From: Aphrocallistes beatrix
Taxonomy: Eukaryota; Porifera; Hexactinellida; Sceptrulophora; Aphrocallistidae
DNA: 64,000 nt
NCBI GenBank assembly: GCA_963281255.1
Contig: OY725488.1
Coordinates: forward strand, 930,001 to 994,000
Direction of reading: 5' to 3'
A program made the translations under genes and the position numbers. Shown here in pieces: positions 34,501 to 44,914 of the stretch. Under the pieces are notes generated by a model. That model ran no database searches, had not been told where the DNA came from, and was given only the letters and a program-made list of their open reading frames with translations. Position 1 is the stretch's first letter; each line of letters opens with the position of its first letter.

Positions 34501-36488
34501 ATCTCCGGAATTCTGCACTTGTGTTAGTCTTGATAAGAAAACGATATATCTGACACAAATTGCCATCACCCACTTTGCTTTCCAACTGGGTTTATCAATC
34601 AATACATTTAAATGACAGCTGCTGAGATTATTTCGAAAAATTCATAATTTGGCCATCCGATAAATACGCTAAATCAGATCGATTCTAACAATTTGATCTT
34701 ATCAAGTATACAATATAGTAAACAACGTCAACATTGTGAAGGGTAACACTGGATATTGCTCACTTTCTTAGCCGAATTCAGTTAAGGTTTATCTAAAAGT
34801 TTTAAGGTATCTTCATTCACAAGAAATATGTTACTTCTCGCAGATTACTATCTACAGAAAAATAATAAAAAAATTGTACAGTTTAGTAATTTACCCCAAA
34901 CTCCATGCAATGTAATGTCTAGGTTTACATTAACGAGATGTAATAGATATCCAAATAATTGAAGAGTTCGCATTTGTTAGACACGGAGTCTTAGTTTGCT
35001 TGGTAGTGATTCACCTAGATTCTAGCTGCGTATTATTCCAATGATTTTGACCTAACTTGAGGAAATGATTGGAATCAGAAGGTACAATTATTCTACACGG
35101 CGCCAGGAGCAACTATGACGCAACAACACTCTAGCTATGCTACCAGTTGGACTGTAATGGCATTACGTATATCACGTGATATGCTCATAATATTATCGGC
35201 AAAAATACATCCCCCCGAAATCAGTGACTAATGATATTTAACCTTTTAAATTTAAAAGTATCGCTGGTGATGCCTGGATTTCTGTGGCGGTGTATGCGAA
35301 CTTAAGCGTGAGATTCATTTTTGAAAGAGGAACAGACCAGAATTAAAGTTAAAACTGAAAATTTTTAATGTCTGCTGCCTCACTCGATTTGGTGAAATTA
35401 GCCATGACTCACTAAGTATACGCATACTTATTAATAATCTTCAAATGTGATATTTTAGTAGAGGATCATGTTAATGTATAAAGTCATATTTAAGTTTGTG
35501 TGATTAAATGATTGGCTAAGAGGGCAGAAAAACTGGCATTCCTTACATATTCTTGCGAGCAGACACAAGTCGATTTCGATTGCTGGCTACATCACTGATT
35601 CTGGCCATGTGCCCTGAAACAGGATTAATTGGCACCAAATTAATTGTTGAATTCGTTAGTTAGAACTGAATAGGAGTAAAAATAGGGAGCAGGGGAATAA
35701 TATAGTAAAATATTGGGAGATGAACAATTTACTGGGAGTATATTTTTTAAAATCCTAGGATGTCAGGAAAATTGGGGAAATACTCGGGTGATTTTCTCTC
35801 TAGTTCCGAAACGAAGAAATCCCAATTTAATTTTAAATTCTAAGAATGTACCGTTCATATAATATTTTAGACAATTCGACTCGTCTTTATAACACATTCA
35901 ACTGAATTTCGTGAAAATGGAGCTAGCTAGTGGCTCGCAATGTAAACGCTCTCATACAACTATAAATTGATTGACTGATATGCTATCATCAGTGTAATCT
36001 GTTGATATATTAATGTCAATTAACATGTATTGATTTGGCATGAAAAATATGCCGGATTTGCATCTGTATACTCAGGAAGCCTACTTTGGACTGTACCATA
36101 GAAACAGTGTATTTCAATATATTGCCACTTGTGTGCTTTAGATCGAAAGTTTTGCACAGTTAATCCATTCAGGATATGTTGTGGCATATATGAATTATTC
36201 ACAAGATGATCTGTATCTGCGACAAATTCCTAACATGATGCAGATGTAAGAGTAAAACTGGTTTAGTTGTCTGATACAAATCAACCATAATCTGAATCTT
36301 TTCAAGGCTAAATGTATTAATTTGGAGCTGTGATGGCATAATAATTGCTACATAAAAAATCTTTTTGAATTTGAAAATTAGCAGCTCAACCTCTATTTGA
36401 TGATATATGTACATACTAACTATTCCTACAGATAGTTAGCTGTCACAAAAGAAAAGACAAATTGTTGTAATAATCTAAAGACAATAGC
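31559..36488. other. 4.9-kb gene-poor stretch between NUP50 and GTSF1-like gene
   Basis: AT-rich, with only short frames (the longest around 32864-33121 and 36199-36414) that show no domain, no compositional shift and no flanking splice signals I trust. No tRNA, inverted-repeat element or tandem array was recognised. Confidence 0.45.
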
Positions 36489-38849
36489 CTACATGTCCTT
36501 TAACTCCTCTAATAGGTTGCGTTTGGATTTTAATAATTCCTTCTCTTCTTCTGTGAGAGGTTGAGTGGCCCTTTTCTGCTCTAAAAGTTCTATTTTCGCA
36601 ATAGACGTTTTCAGCCACATTAGCTTCGGGTTAGAAGGCCTAGGCTGTGCTGCTTGGGGGATCTGATGGGAGGACATGCGAGTGGGGAGATTTTGAGCAG
36701 GTGCGCTAGACCGCAAACTTGGATTTGAAGGATAGTTTGATGGGAGGAAGTGCTGCCCAGGATTATTAGATGGGTATTGCTGTACCATCGTTTGTTGCGG
36801 AGGTGGTGGAAACTGAGCAACTTCTCTCTCCTGTGGCACTGAGACAGGTGGTGCCATCTGTTGGTAGGAATGGTAGGGCTGTTGTTGAGACATATGACTC
36901 AGAGGTGCGGAGAGATGCAACTGCTCCATCTGAGGTGCTAGGCTGGTCATGGAGGGAGGTGGTTGATGGGTGGGGTTAGCAGCAGGTGGCGCGTGGTTGT
37001 ACCCCTTAGGCGATGCTCTTGGAGATAGACCTCTCCCACGTCCCCTCCCAGTTCCAGGAGATTGAGAGCCCATGCTAACGACAGATGATTGATCGATCGA
37101 GGGAGGGTTGGCACCTTGCGTCGAACCTGGAGGGAACTGTTGAGGAGCTAGTTTACCGGGCATGGAGTTAGGTAGGTATGCGTCGTTTGGGATTGTTTGG
37201 GGTATCTGATGAAGGGCTCGGTTCTTCTCACCGAGGGGACTAGGCCCTGGGGGTCTCTGGGCGGACACCTGACTACCAACTAGAGACTCTGTGTACTGTG
37301 GCTGGTAGGAGGGAATGGGGGGGAGCTGTCCAGGAGCAGGGGGCAGATTGACAGCTTGCACCTGCTGATAATTTGGCATAGTAGCAATATTATACTGCGG
37401 CACAGTTGTGTAGTATTGCTGGGGGGCGTATTGAGGCGGGACATTATACTGATTAGATGCTAAGTACTGAGGCTGAGGAGGGGAAGGGTAGACCTGCTGG
37501 GTGTAAGGCATTTGGTGGTTCGGAACAGTCTGGAACTGTGGTTGGGCATACATGTATTGCTGGGGAGGAATCGTGTTAGGAACGGTCTGTTGGACTGTGT
37601 GAGTTACCTGGGGAATCAAATGCACGCCTGAATTGAGATAATCTTGCTGCGCGGAATGAGGCGGCGGAGGGTAATGTTTTGTGGGTTGTAGGCTGTAAGG
37701 ATAGCTCGGGTTTCCATTGGGAGCAGTGGGCGGCTGTGAGAAAGGTTGTTGGGGGACAGGAACAGGAACAGGAGCAACTGGCGGAGGTTGGCCTTGCGGT
37801 GGATAAGGCAAGTTAGGAAGAGCCGCAGGTATGGGATTATTCCCAGGAGCAAGGGAGGGCTGGTAAACGGGAGGGTTTTGGAACAGAGGTCCAACTTGAG
37901 AATTCGTTTGTTGAATGGGCTGTTCCACAGTTACATGCGGATGTGGGGTGTAAGCATTTTGTGTCAGGTGAGGGTATTGTTCAAAAGAGGATGCATTGGG
38001 GGTTTGACCCTGATCTATGGACGGAGTCTCAGCAGAGGTAGTAGGCTGAGGCTGAGATGAGAAAACAGACCGATTTCGAGGGGGATTACTGGCCTGAACT
38101 TGGTGTGTGGAATGTTTCGAGGTTGGCGGGTGCTGATATTCAGTCTTCAATGGCGAATCAAGTTTAGGTTCAGGCTTGTGGTTGGAACGTCGAGGCTGTG
38201 GATCAGATCCGAGCGGGGGGAAGTCGTCTTGATCGAGGAATTCATCACTTAGGGGAGACGGGTCGTAGTTTGGCTTGACAGAAGAGAGCAAGTGCTCATC
38301 GCCCCGATTGAAATGCGACATTTGTCGACCCCTAGAGGGTCGTGGCGACTCACGGCGATGGAAGTTCCTCACACCTTTCTTTTCTCCAGGCGTCGCAAAG
38401 AAATATTTATTCGGTGAACTATCAGCTGACTTCTGTGGCAAGGGGCGAGGGAGATTGTCGGGTGGCAATGCCTGAAGTGGTTGAGGCTTGAGGACAGGGG
38501 TGGATTCCTCATCATCATCCCAATTCTCTGTCACTTCGGGTTTGCACCACTGAGGAGTTTTGGGCATGTCTGTACAGCCTTTTATCACCCCGCTCGTGTC
38601 ATGGCGACTCTGTTCAAAAGCAATCTCCATCTCGATAGCAGCTTTGGAATCGCAGGTCTCGATGTGATACGCGTACTCTGGAGTCGGTATCACGTGGCGT
38701 GCGTTGAAAGGACAAGATTTATACTCGCCGTTTTTTCCGTATTGTTTACGGCACTTGTTGAGATGGTAAGGGAATTTCTTGACTGCAACTCTGTGGACAG
38801 GATCATAAGGACAGACCTGGAGCTCATCTGGATCCGGAATAATGGACAT
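36489..38849 (-). CDS. GTSF1-like CHHC zinc-finger protein with very long Pro/Gln-rich tail
   Basis: 786 aa, intronless. Two U11-48K/GTSF1-type CHHC fingers open the protein: C13-H19-H29-C33 and C46-H52-H62-C66, including PYHLNKCRK and CPFNARH as in GTSF1. A Trp/acidic block (ENWDDDEE) follows, as in GTSF1, where Trp residues in the acidic tail contact PIWI. GTSF1 (Drosophila Asterix) is an essential PIWI cofactor and is usually about 165-170 aa. Here about 600 residues rich in Pro, Gln, Tyr and Ser follow, with RGR-rich patches (GRGRGRG). The last 45 residues (from WLKTSIAKIELLEQKRATQP to EELKDM) are a charged helical segment resembling the C-terminal motif of eIF2A and PYM. PIWI-related function is inferred from the fingers; the tail's role is unknown. 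A different CHHC family member is possible. Confidence 0.78.
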   Translation of the reverse strand: MSIIPDPDELQVCPYDPVHRVAVKKFPYHLNKCRKQYGKNGEYKSCPFNARHVIPTPEYAYHIETCDSKAAIEMEIAFEQSRHDTSGVIKGCTDMPKTPQWCKPEVTENWDDDEESTPVLKPQPLQALPPDNLPRPLPQKSADSSPNKYFFATPGEKKGVRNFHRRESPRPSRGRQMSHFNRGDEHLLSSVKPNYDPSPLSDEFLDQDDFPPLGSDPQPRRSNHKPEPKLDSPLKTEYQHPPTSKHSTHQVQASNPPRNRSVFSSQPQPTTSAETPSIDQGQTPNASSFEQYPHLTQNAYTPHPHVTVEQPIQQTNSQVGPLFQNPPVYQPSLAPGNNPIPAALPNLPYPPQGQPPPVAPVPVPVPQQPFSQPPTAPNGNPSYPYSLQPTKHYPPPPHSAQQDYLNSGVHLIPQVTHTVQQTVPNTIPPQQYMYAQPQFQTVPNHQMPYTQQVYPSPPQPQYLASNQYNVPPQYAPQQYYTTVPQYNIATMPNYQQVQAVNLPPAPGQLPPIPSYQPQYTESLVGSQVSAQRPPGPSPLGEKNRALHQIPQTIPNDAYLPNSMPGKLAPQQFPPGSTQGANPPSIDQSSVVSMGSQSPGTGRGRGRGLSPRASPKGYNHAPPAANPTHQPPPSMTSLAPQMEQLHLSAPLSHMSQQQPYHSYQQMAPPVSVPQEREVAQFPPPPQQTMVQQYPSNNPGQHFLPSNYPSNPSLRSSAPAQNLPTRMSSHQIPQAAQPRPSNPKLMWLKTSIAKIELLEQKRATQPLTEEEKELLKSKRNLLEELKDM

Positions 38850-41159
38850 GCTAACTGGATTGTGGAATAGTAAAATTATAGTAAAATAGTCGCATAAGCA
38901 TTTGTGTACAGAGGAATTTGATAAACAAGAAGGGCCAAACTAGGAATTGAAGCTGACTGAATAAAATATTTTGGTTTGATTTTAAAAAATGCTTACACTT
39001 TTTAATGTGATAATAGCAACGACAGTGCTCTAATTCAGGATCCGCACATTTGCGTACATTACGCAGACTTCGTAGATTCGTGCAAATGAACCGTCATTCG
39101 TTTCTCTCCCTCGCTTCCGCATCATATCTTTTATGACAGCCACTTCATCTTTACCATATCCCTGTGGATGAGACACCGTCACATCTCACTCCTTTTTAAC
39201 GGTTTCCCGATGGAAAATATATACAAATCCGTCGTGATATAATTGCCACTACTCTTTGAAGATGGAAGGATTGATCTTATTTGTAGCCATCGGTGCAACT
39301 AAGTTCTGATCGCTGGCCGGGCATATTCCTTTGAATTATAGAATAATCAATTGTAGGTGGACACTCACTAATTAATGCTGGGTGGGCTGTGCCCCCTAAA
39401 ATGGCCCTAATTGCCGCCTATGTTTGTAGCTATTTTGTATCTTTAATTTAGTATTGTGTTCATCCAATCAAAAAGCTATCGCTTACCAAACATGTACATT
39501 GTACGCAAATGTGCTCGACCCGATAAATTTTCCTTCTGTGCCACCAAAGCGAGATGCAAGGTCCTTTTGATGATCCCCAGACTGCTACGATTTAAATCTC
39601 CAAGCAGCAGTGGTTATGGAGATATGGGGCCTAAATCGCTGGTGGTGTGGAGCTAGGAAACTATTGGGCGAAATATAAAAAAATACTCACACCTTAACGG
39701 GTTGATTCCCTTGATATCATAGTCGTCATTTAAGAGGGTTATCGGGCCTCACAGGGGTACGCTGAGAAAAATTCTCTAAGCTCTCTATGCAATAAGTTAA
39801 AATTATCTTATTATGAATCACAATTCTTTTTTGGTGTTTACTCGTTAGATAGGCATGGATTATTCAGAGTCCCAAGAGAGGGTTTTGAAACGGAGGTTTA
39901 ATTTGTCTGTTAATTTTTTTGCTGTAATATCTAATTCTTCTTAGAAAATTGAAGGGATAATTCTATGATTATCATAATGAGATATTATCCTAGATGATCC
40001 CGCTGAATGGGATCATCATAATTAAGGGTGTATAATCGTTCGGAAATTGAGTGAAGTCAGTATCGTTGCGGTGAAATCGGAAAATAAGGTTTCTACTCCG
40101 AAGGATAACAAAACCTCGAATCAAGGCTGCATCAATTCAAGATTCCTATAGATCGAGGATAATGAAGCGGAGCTTAGCTTAGGAAGCGTGTAGCATTATT
40201 ATGTTATGAAATCCTAATCTTAAATAGCAACTAAATGGTTTTAGATGGATTAATCTATTTCTGATACTTTAATTAAATGAATGAATTGGGAGAAATTGCA
40301 TTCGTGGATGGATATAATAGAATATTGGAACCATAGAGTTTTTGAGGTGGATTCTGTAATTATTTGAATCATTTGAAAACAAATGACTATTCTAACTCAT
40401 CACAATGCTAACTGGATCATCAATTATGTATTACTAAGTATAGGTATGTGCTAAATAATCATATTTTGGTCTTTAGGTTTCAATAACTTATTTCAAAGAA
40501 TTTGTTACCGCCACTGAATAGTGAAATATATCTCTTCAATGCAAAGGCATCACTATAATACAATGATCGTGAAGTTGACCCTCAAACTAGAACGCGTTTG
40601 TAGGATATTGAAAATCGCATATTCAATTGATCGTTTATTATGTAAATAGCAATCTTTTATATTAAAATTCGATGGTTTTTATTTGTTTGTTTTATAATGG
40701 TTCTATGTGGTTTCAAATCGACATTACATTCAGGATTAGTTAGCTTAATATTAATCAAATTTCTTTTATCATTAACCTAATTTTTCTTTTCCAGTTCTGA
40801 ATTACCCGCGCAGCGTAAGCAAGCGAAGCGGGCTTGTAAATCCTAACACTAGAGATGTAGTTTTACATTTTCCATATACAATAATTTTCTATCAAGATAT
40901 CTGCTATCCCATGTGAAACTATAATGATCATATGTATAATTTACTCAGTGATTTAAATCTTTTCCAACCTCAAAATAATTTAGGCCCACGTTACGATGTG
41001 TATACAATCTTATAAATTCCTGATACATAAAATTCTCACTTCAAAAACTTGATGTAATCTATTTGCACCTTTGGAACAAATACCACAGATAACTCGACCC
41101 CGCAAATAATCAATAATCTGCTACAATCTAATGAAAATAATTACTGTAAACAATTCAGG
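38850..41159. other. 2.3-kb gap between GTSF1-like gene and CENPX
   Basis: The first part presumably holds the GTSF1-like promoter. A GC-rich patch near 40805-40840 (CCCGCGCAGCG ... GAAGCGGGC) stands out from the AT-rich background as an imperfect palindrome. A 66-codon plus-strand frame at 39456-39656 has no domain. Nothing else supported. Confidence 0.45.
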
Positions 41160-41402
41160 TCAGAAATCCAAAAGTAGTGTAGGCAATATTTTTTCCAAGT
41201 GATGTAGCTGGACAACTTCTAACTGCTCTGATTTCGCTTCTTTAAGTGATCTGTGAATTGCTTCCTTTACGAAAAGTTCAATCAATTTTGGCACCAATTC
41301 ATTCGCTTCAGAAGATAATTTCGTCTTGGGGTCGTTAAACTGGCCTCTAATTAGCTCGAGAATTGCTTTATTTTTAAAAGCAGGCACCGCGGCGGTATCC
41401 AT
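41160..41402 (-). CDS. CENPX: Centromere protein X (MHF2)
   Basis: 80 aa, intronless, start ATG at 41402 (an in-frame ATG at 41438 adds 12 residues not typical of the family). Histone-fold protein: FKNKAILELIRGQF, DDPKTKLS-type loop (NDPKTKLSSEA), PKLIELFVKEAIHRSL and the diagnostic end LEKILPTLLLDF (human LEKVLPQLLLDF). CENP-X pairs with CENP-S; the tetramer joins CENP-T-W at the kinetochore and also works with FANCM at stalled forks. The length matches the human protein (81 aa). No CENP-S gene is in the window. Confidence 0.95.
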   Translation of the reverse strand: MDTAAVPAFKNKAILELIRGQFNDPKTKLSSEANELVPKLIELFVKEAIHRSLKEAKSEQLEVVQLHHLEKILPTLLLDF

Positions 41403-43548
41403 TGAAATCCAGGTGTATATACACGTACTAAGCCTCAAACATTTGGAAGTACATAAATTTCAGGCAAACTTCTCAACCTGAAGAGTTAATATGGGTTTAT
41501 AAAAGTCAATGTATGATGTAAACAGATTGTCGCTTAATCAGATGCCACATATAGTATGATGGCATATAGTTAAGCAATCACAACTTTGGGATAATTATAG
41601 TTCGCGATCCGAAGCCGGTTCGAAGAACACAATCTCTATGATCAGATCAAGCTACAAACCTAAGAAATTTAAATTCTAAAATTCTTAAAATAATGTAAAT
41701 ATTCATATTTTTTAAATATTTGAAAATTTAGAAATCCCATAAACTGATACCATTGTTATTGAACATGGATTATTAAGATACAATCGCATTTCAAAGGCTT
41801 TGGAGACAATGAAAACATTTAGACGTTAGAGATGGAAGTTCAATTGTTTCACAAACAACTCAAAAAGTAATGCTGAAAAGAATGGAAAATTATTTTAAGA
41901 AACGTCAAATTCACAATTACAAATGACTGAAGTCCGAATATTAAGAGTTAACCTCATCACCAAGAGGGAAAACTCAAATGAACAAATAATAAGATATCCT
42001 TCTTTGAAATTGATTCAATCCAGAATAGGTTGAGGAAGTCGCTAAAATCTTCCAAGTTTTGTCAATTACATGAATTATGAATGATTCTAGAAAGAGTTAG
42101 GCGAGAATGAAAAACTTATTTGGTGATGCTAAAAAGAATAATAATAACATTGACGTTTGCAATGACAGCCAAATATTACTTAATAAAATGTCACCCAATC
42201 TCAGATATACAATTTCTAATACTATGAAGTCAATTCGTAACTGTTTACTGATTAAATGAGTGTGGCCCTAAGTCTAGCGACATGACGTTTCAGATGATTG
42301 AACTAAAAACGAGATAAGTACCAATCTATTGACGAAATGACGGTCATTCCATTCAAGGAATAAGTGATAAAGAAAATACGGATAAGTGACTCTCGAGTAG
42401 TAAGGAAATCAGTTAAGAATCGATAACTAGTGAAATAAGAGACGATCAGTGACATTTACTGTCACCAGTTGGTGGACTTGATAGTGCACGCATTGCTGAT
42501 GAAAAATGTTTGGATAAAAGATTTGATGGGAAAGGATCAGAAAAAAGGTAAACAACCAGCTGATGGAGAAACGGGCGCTTAAAGTGCGATAACTAAAGCA
42601 TCTGGAGGGACTTTTCCGTAGAAAATAGATTAGTGAAGTACTATTTTGTATGCCTAGCCCAATTTAGAAAATCAAAATTAAATGAGTACAACAGCTCAAT
42701 TATGAAGCAGCTACTTCGTGGAAGAATTTTATGTGATGACTAGAATTGAAGATTGTTAAGTTTCTTGATTTTACATTAGAATGGAAATCAGGTTAAGGAA
42801 TAGAGTAATGCTATTTATGGAAATGTTAAGGAATTAGCGAAATTTCAACTCCAAACTATATTTCCACCATAAGTTAGTCCTAGAGTCAAATGACACATGT
42901 GCTGAGGTCTGTTCAGTAAAACGAAATTATATGTAGCATGGGAAAAGATAAGAATATCTAATTGGATATTATAGTGCAGATGTGCTAGAGAATATTGAAC
43001 AATATATTATCGCTAGATGCAATATGATATGGCAAGTTGGAAAAAGGAATTTGAAGGCAATCTTAAAGAATTTTGAAATCCAATCTGCACTCGATTCGAC
43101 ATTTGATATTTAGTCATTTCTTCAGCTTTATATGTATTGGGATATTCGATACGTGTGTCGGGGATAATAAATGAGGCAATATAAATAATTGAAATTTTGT
43201 CAACGAAATGTACTAGTCCAAGAATGCTTCAGAAACCAAAATTCAGTTCTGGAAACAGAAAAAATCTTCTTTAACAATTACAAATTAACAAAAGTGTTTA
43301 TAGCAATCGTGTCGTATAGATAGATAATAAGAGATAGGACTGAAGGCTATAGTTTGGAAGAACTATGGTTGTGGGCCATGTGTTGTTTATACAGGTAGTA
43401 TAGTAGTTAAATGCAGGAATCCTTACTCTAGTAGTGAGTGCACAGATACAAATTGTATAAAAGATGACACAAAGCAGTGCAACCTTCAAAGGAAAAACCT
43501 CCAACAAACTGAAAATACACGAACTAGGAACGCAGTATACAATTCATA
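41403..43548. other. 2.1-kb gap between divergent CENPX and bHLH genes
   Basis: AT-rich; lies between divergently transcribed CENPX (-) and the bHLH gene (+), so holds both promoters. No coding exon, repeat or RNA gene recognised. Confidence 0.45.
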
Positions 43549-44914
43549 ATGGAAAATATCAGTCAAAATAAGAGCATTTCTCAGGCATTCTCTCCCCCTG
43601 AAAGCGAAAGGAGCTCTGGCAGTCCGGCCTCAGTGGAGTCTGTATTACGGAGGACGTCGAACTCAGGACTTAAGCACACACATAGGCAAATTGACGGACT
43701 TAAAAAAATTAGGCGGATGGCGGCGAATGCGCGCGAGCGATGCAGAATGCATACAGTGAATTACGCTTTTGATAAGCTTCGAATGCTAGTGCCTTGTTAC
43801 CCTTCTGACAGAAAATTGTCAAAAATCGCAACTCTAAAACTCGCAACAATGTACATTGCAGATTTGGCCGCGTTGTTGAGAGACACAAATCAGTCAAGTC
43901 TACTTCCAAGCGATGACATTAAACTCGACTGCATGCTACCCCAACCCCCCAGGAGGTACAACATCCACACAGACCATTTCGACCCATCATTTGCAATCAA
44001 ATCAGAATCATACAACAGAGTACTGATGAGTGAATTGGAGCTTGACAGCATATCCAATCTCGGGGAAAAGTCGCTACAAAATATCGTAAGTTGACTAATA
44101 GGCTCTGAATTTATCTCGGAACGTGATTAAACGAAGTAGATATATAATAGAGCTAATTCCGTGTAATTTAAGCAGTGATAACGATAGAAGTTTTTAAGTA
44201 TGCATCTGTAAGATACAGAGTAGAGCCGGCAAACTAATTAACAGTAAGCATATATCCGCAAGCAATTATAAATTTCTAATTAACGCAAACTTTCATTTAT
44301 CTGCCGATAATTAAGATAGAATGTTAAGTATTCATAGATACGAAAGTCATGATACCGACTACAATATCAGTGTCATTAATGAACTTTCAAGAAAGAATTC
44401 CTACTAAACGCAGCGTCTGGGAAGTAAGTAGATAAGTAATGTTTGTTTGTTAAGAGTGAGTAGAGTTGAAGGGCTTATCATCGATACAAAATAGATTGCG
44501 TTGATATTTAGTAGAGGGATGTATTCAGGCTATTCCTATGATACTGCATAACCGGCGGAATTATTTGAAATCTAATCGTTTTGACAGATCAAAAAAGCAT
44601 ATAATCATTGTTCAGGAAAATGAATCACTTATTCGTGATTTCAAAGAAGTCAAAAGCCCGAAAATGCTACTGATTGGTTTATAAGAACTCGTATACCATA
44701 GCTTATTTGAAAAGATTTCTATTATCTACAGGATTGCATTGAGATGAGTAAGATGGTTCCTTCTAATATCGACTTTTCAGACCCAATGCCCACGCCTGGA
44801 TGGATGTACAAACAGAATGAAATGATGTCTCCAAACTCTGACAAATACGATCAAATCCTATGCAACCAAGTCTCATACGAATACACGCTTCCAACGCACA
44901 TACAGACAAAATGA
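43549..44914 (+). CDS. Atonal-superfamily bHLH transcription factor, two exons
   Basis: Exons 43549-44085 and 44732-44914, phase 0 join across a 646-bp intron, 239 aa. The bHLH domain is at about residues 54-109: basic region [14 protein letters not shown], helix 1 [15 protein letters not shown], loop, helix 2 [27 protein letters not shown] with the following RM is the E-box-binding signature of the atonal superfamily. LVPCY and LSKxATLKLA resemble ATOH8/Net most (QVPCYSYGQKLSKLAILRIA), while MAANARER is closer to atonal proper, so I do not assign an orthologue. Instead of the usual Glu-Arg-x-Arg it has Glu-Arg-Cys-Arg. Outside the domain the protein is Ser-rich and unalignable. It is the only non-TPMT gene on the plus strand and sits in a gene-poor area, as developmental regulators often do. 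Confidence 0.85.

Noticed and set aside
39456-39656. 66-codon plus-strand frame
   Set aside because: No domain, no splice context, low-complexity end; likely chance.
40805-40840. GC-rich imperfect palindrome CCCGCGCAGCG ... GCGGGC
   Set aside because: Too short and isolated to call an element; noted only in the gap description.
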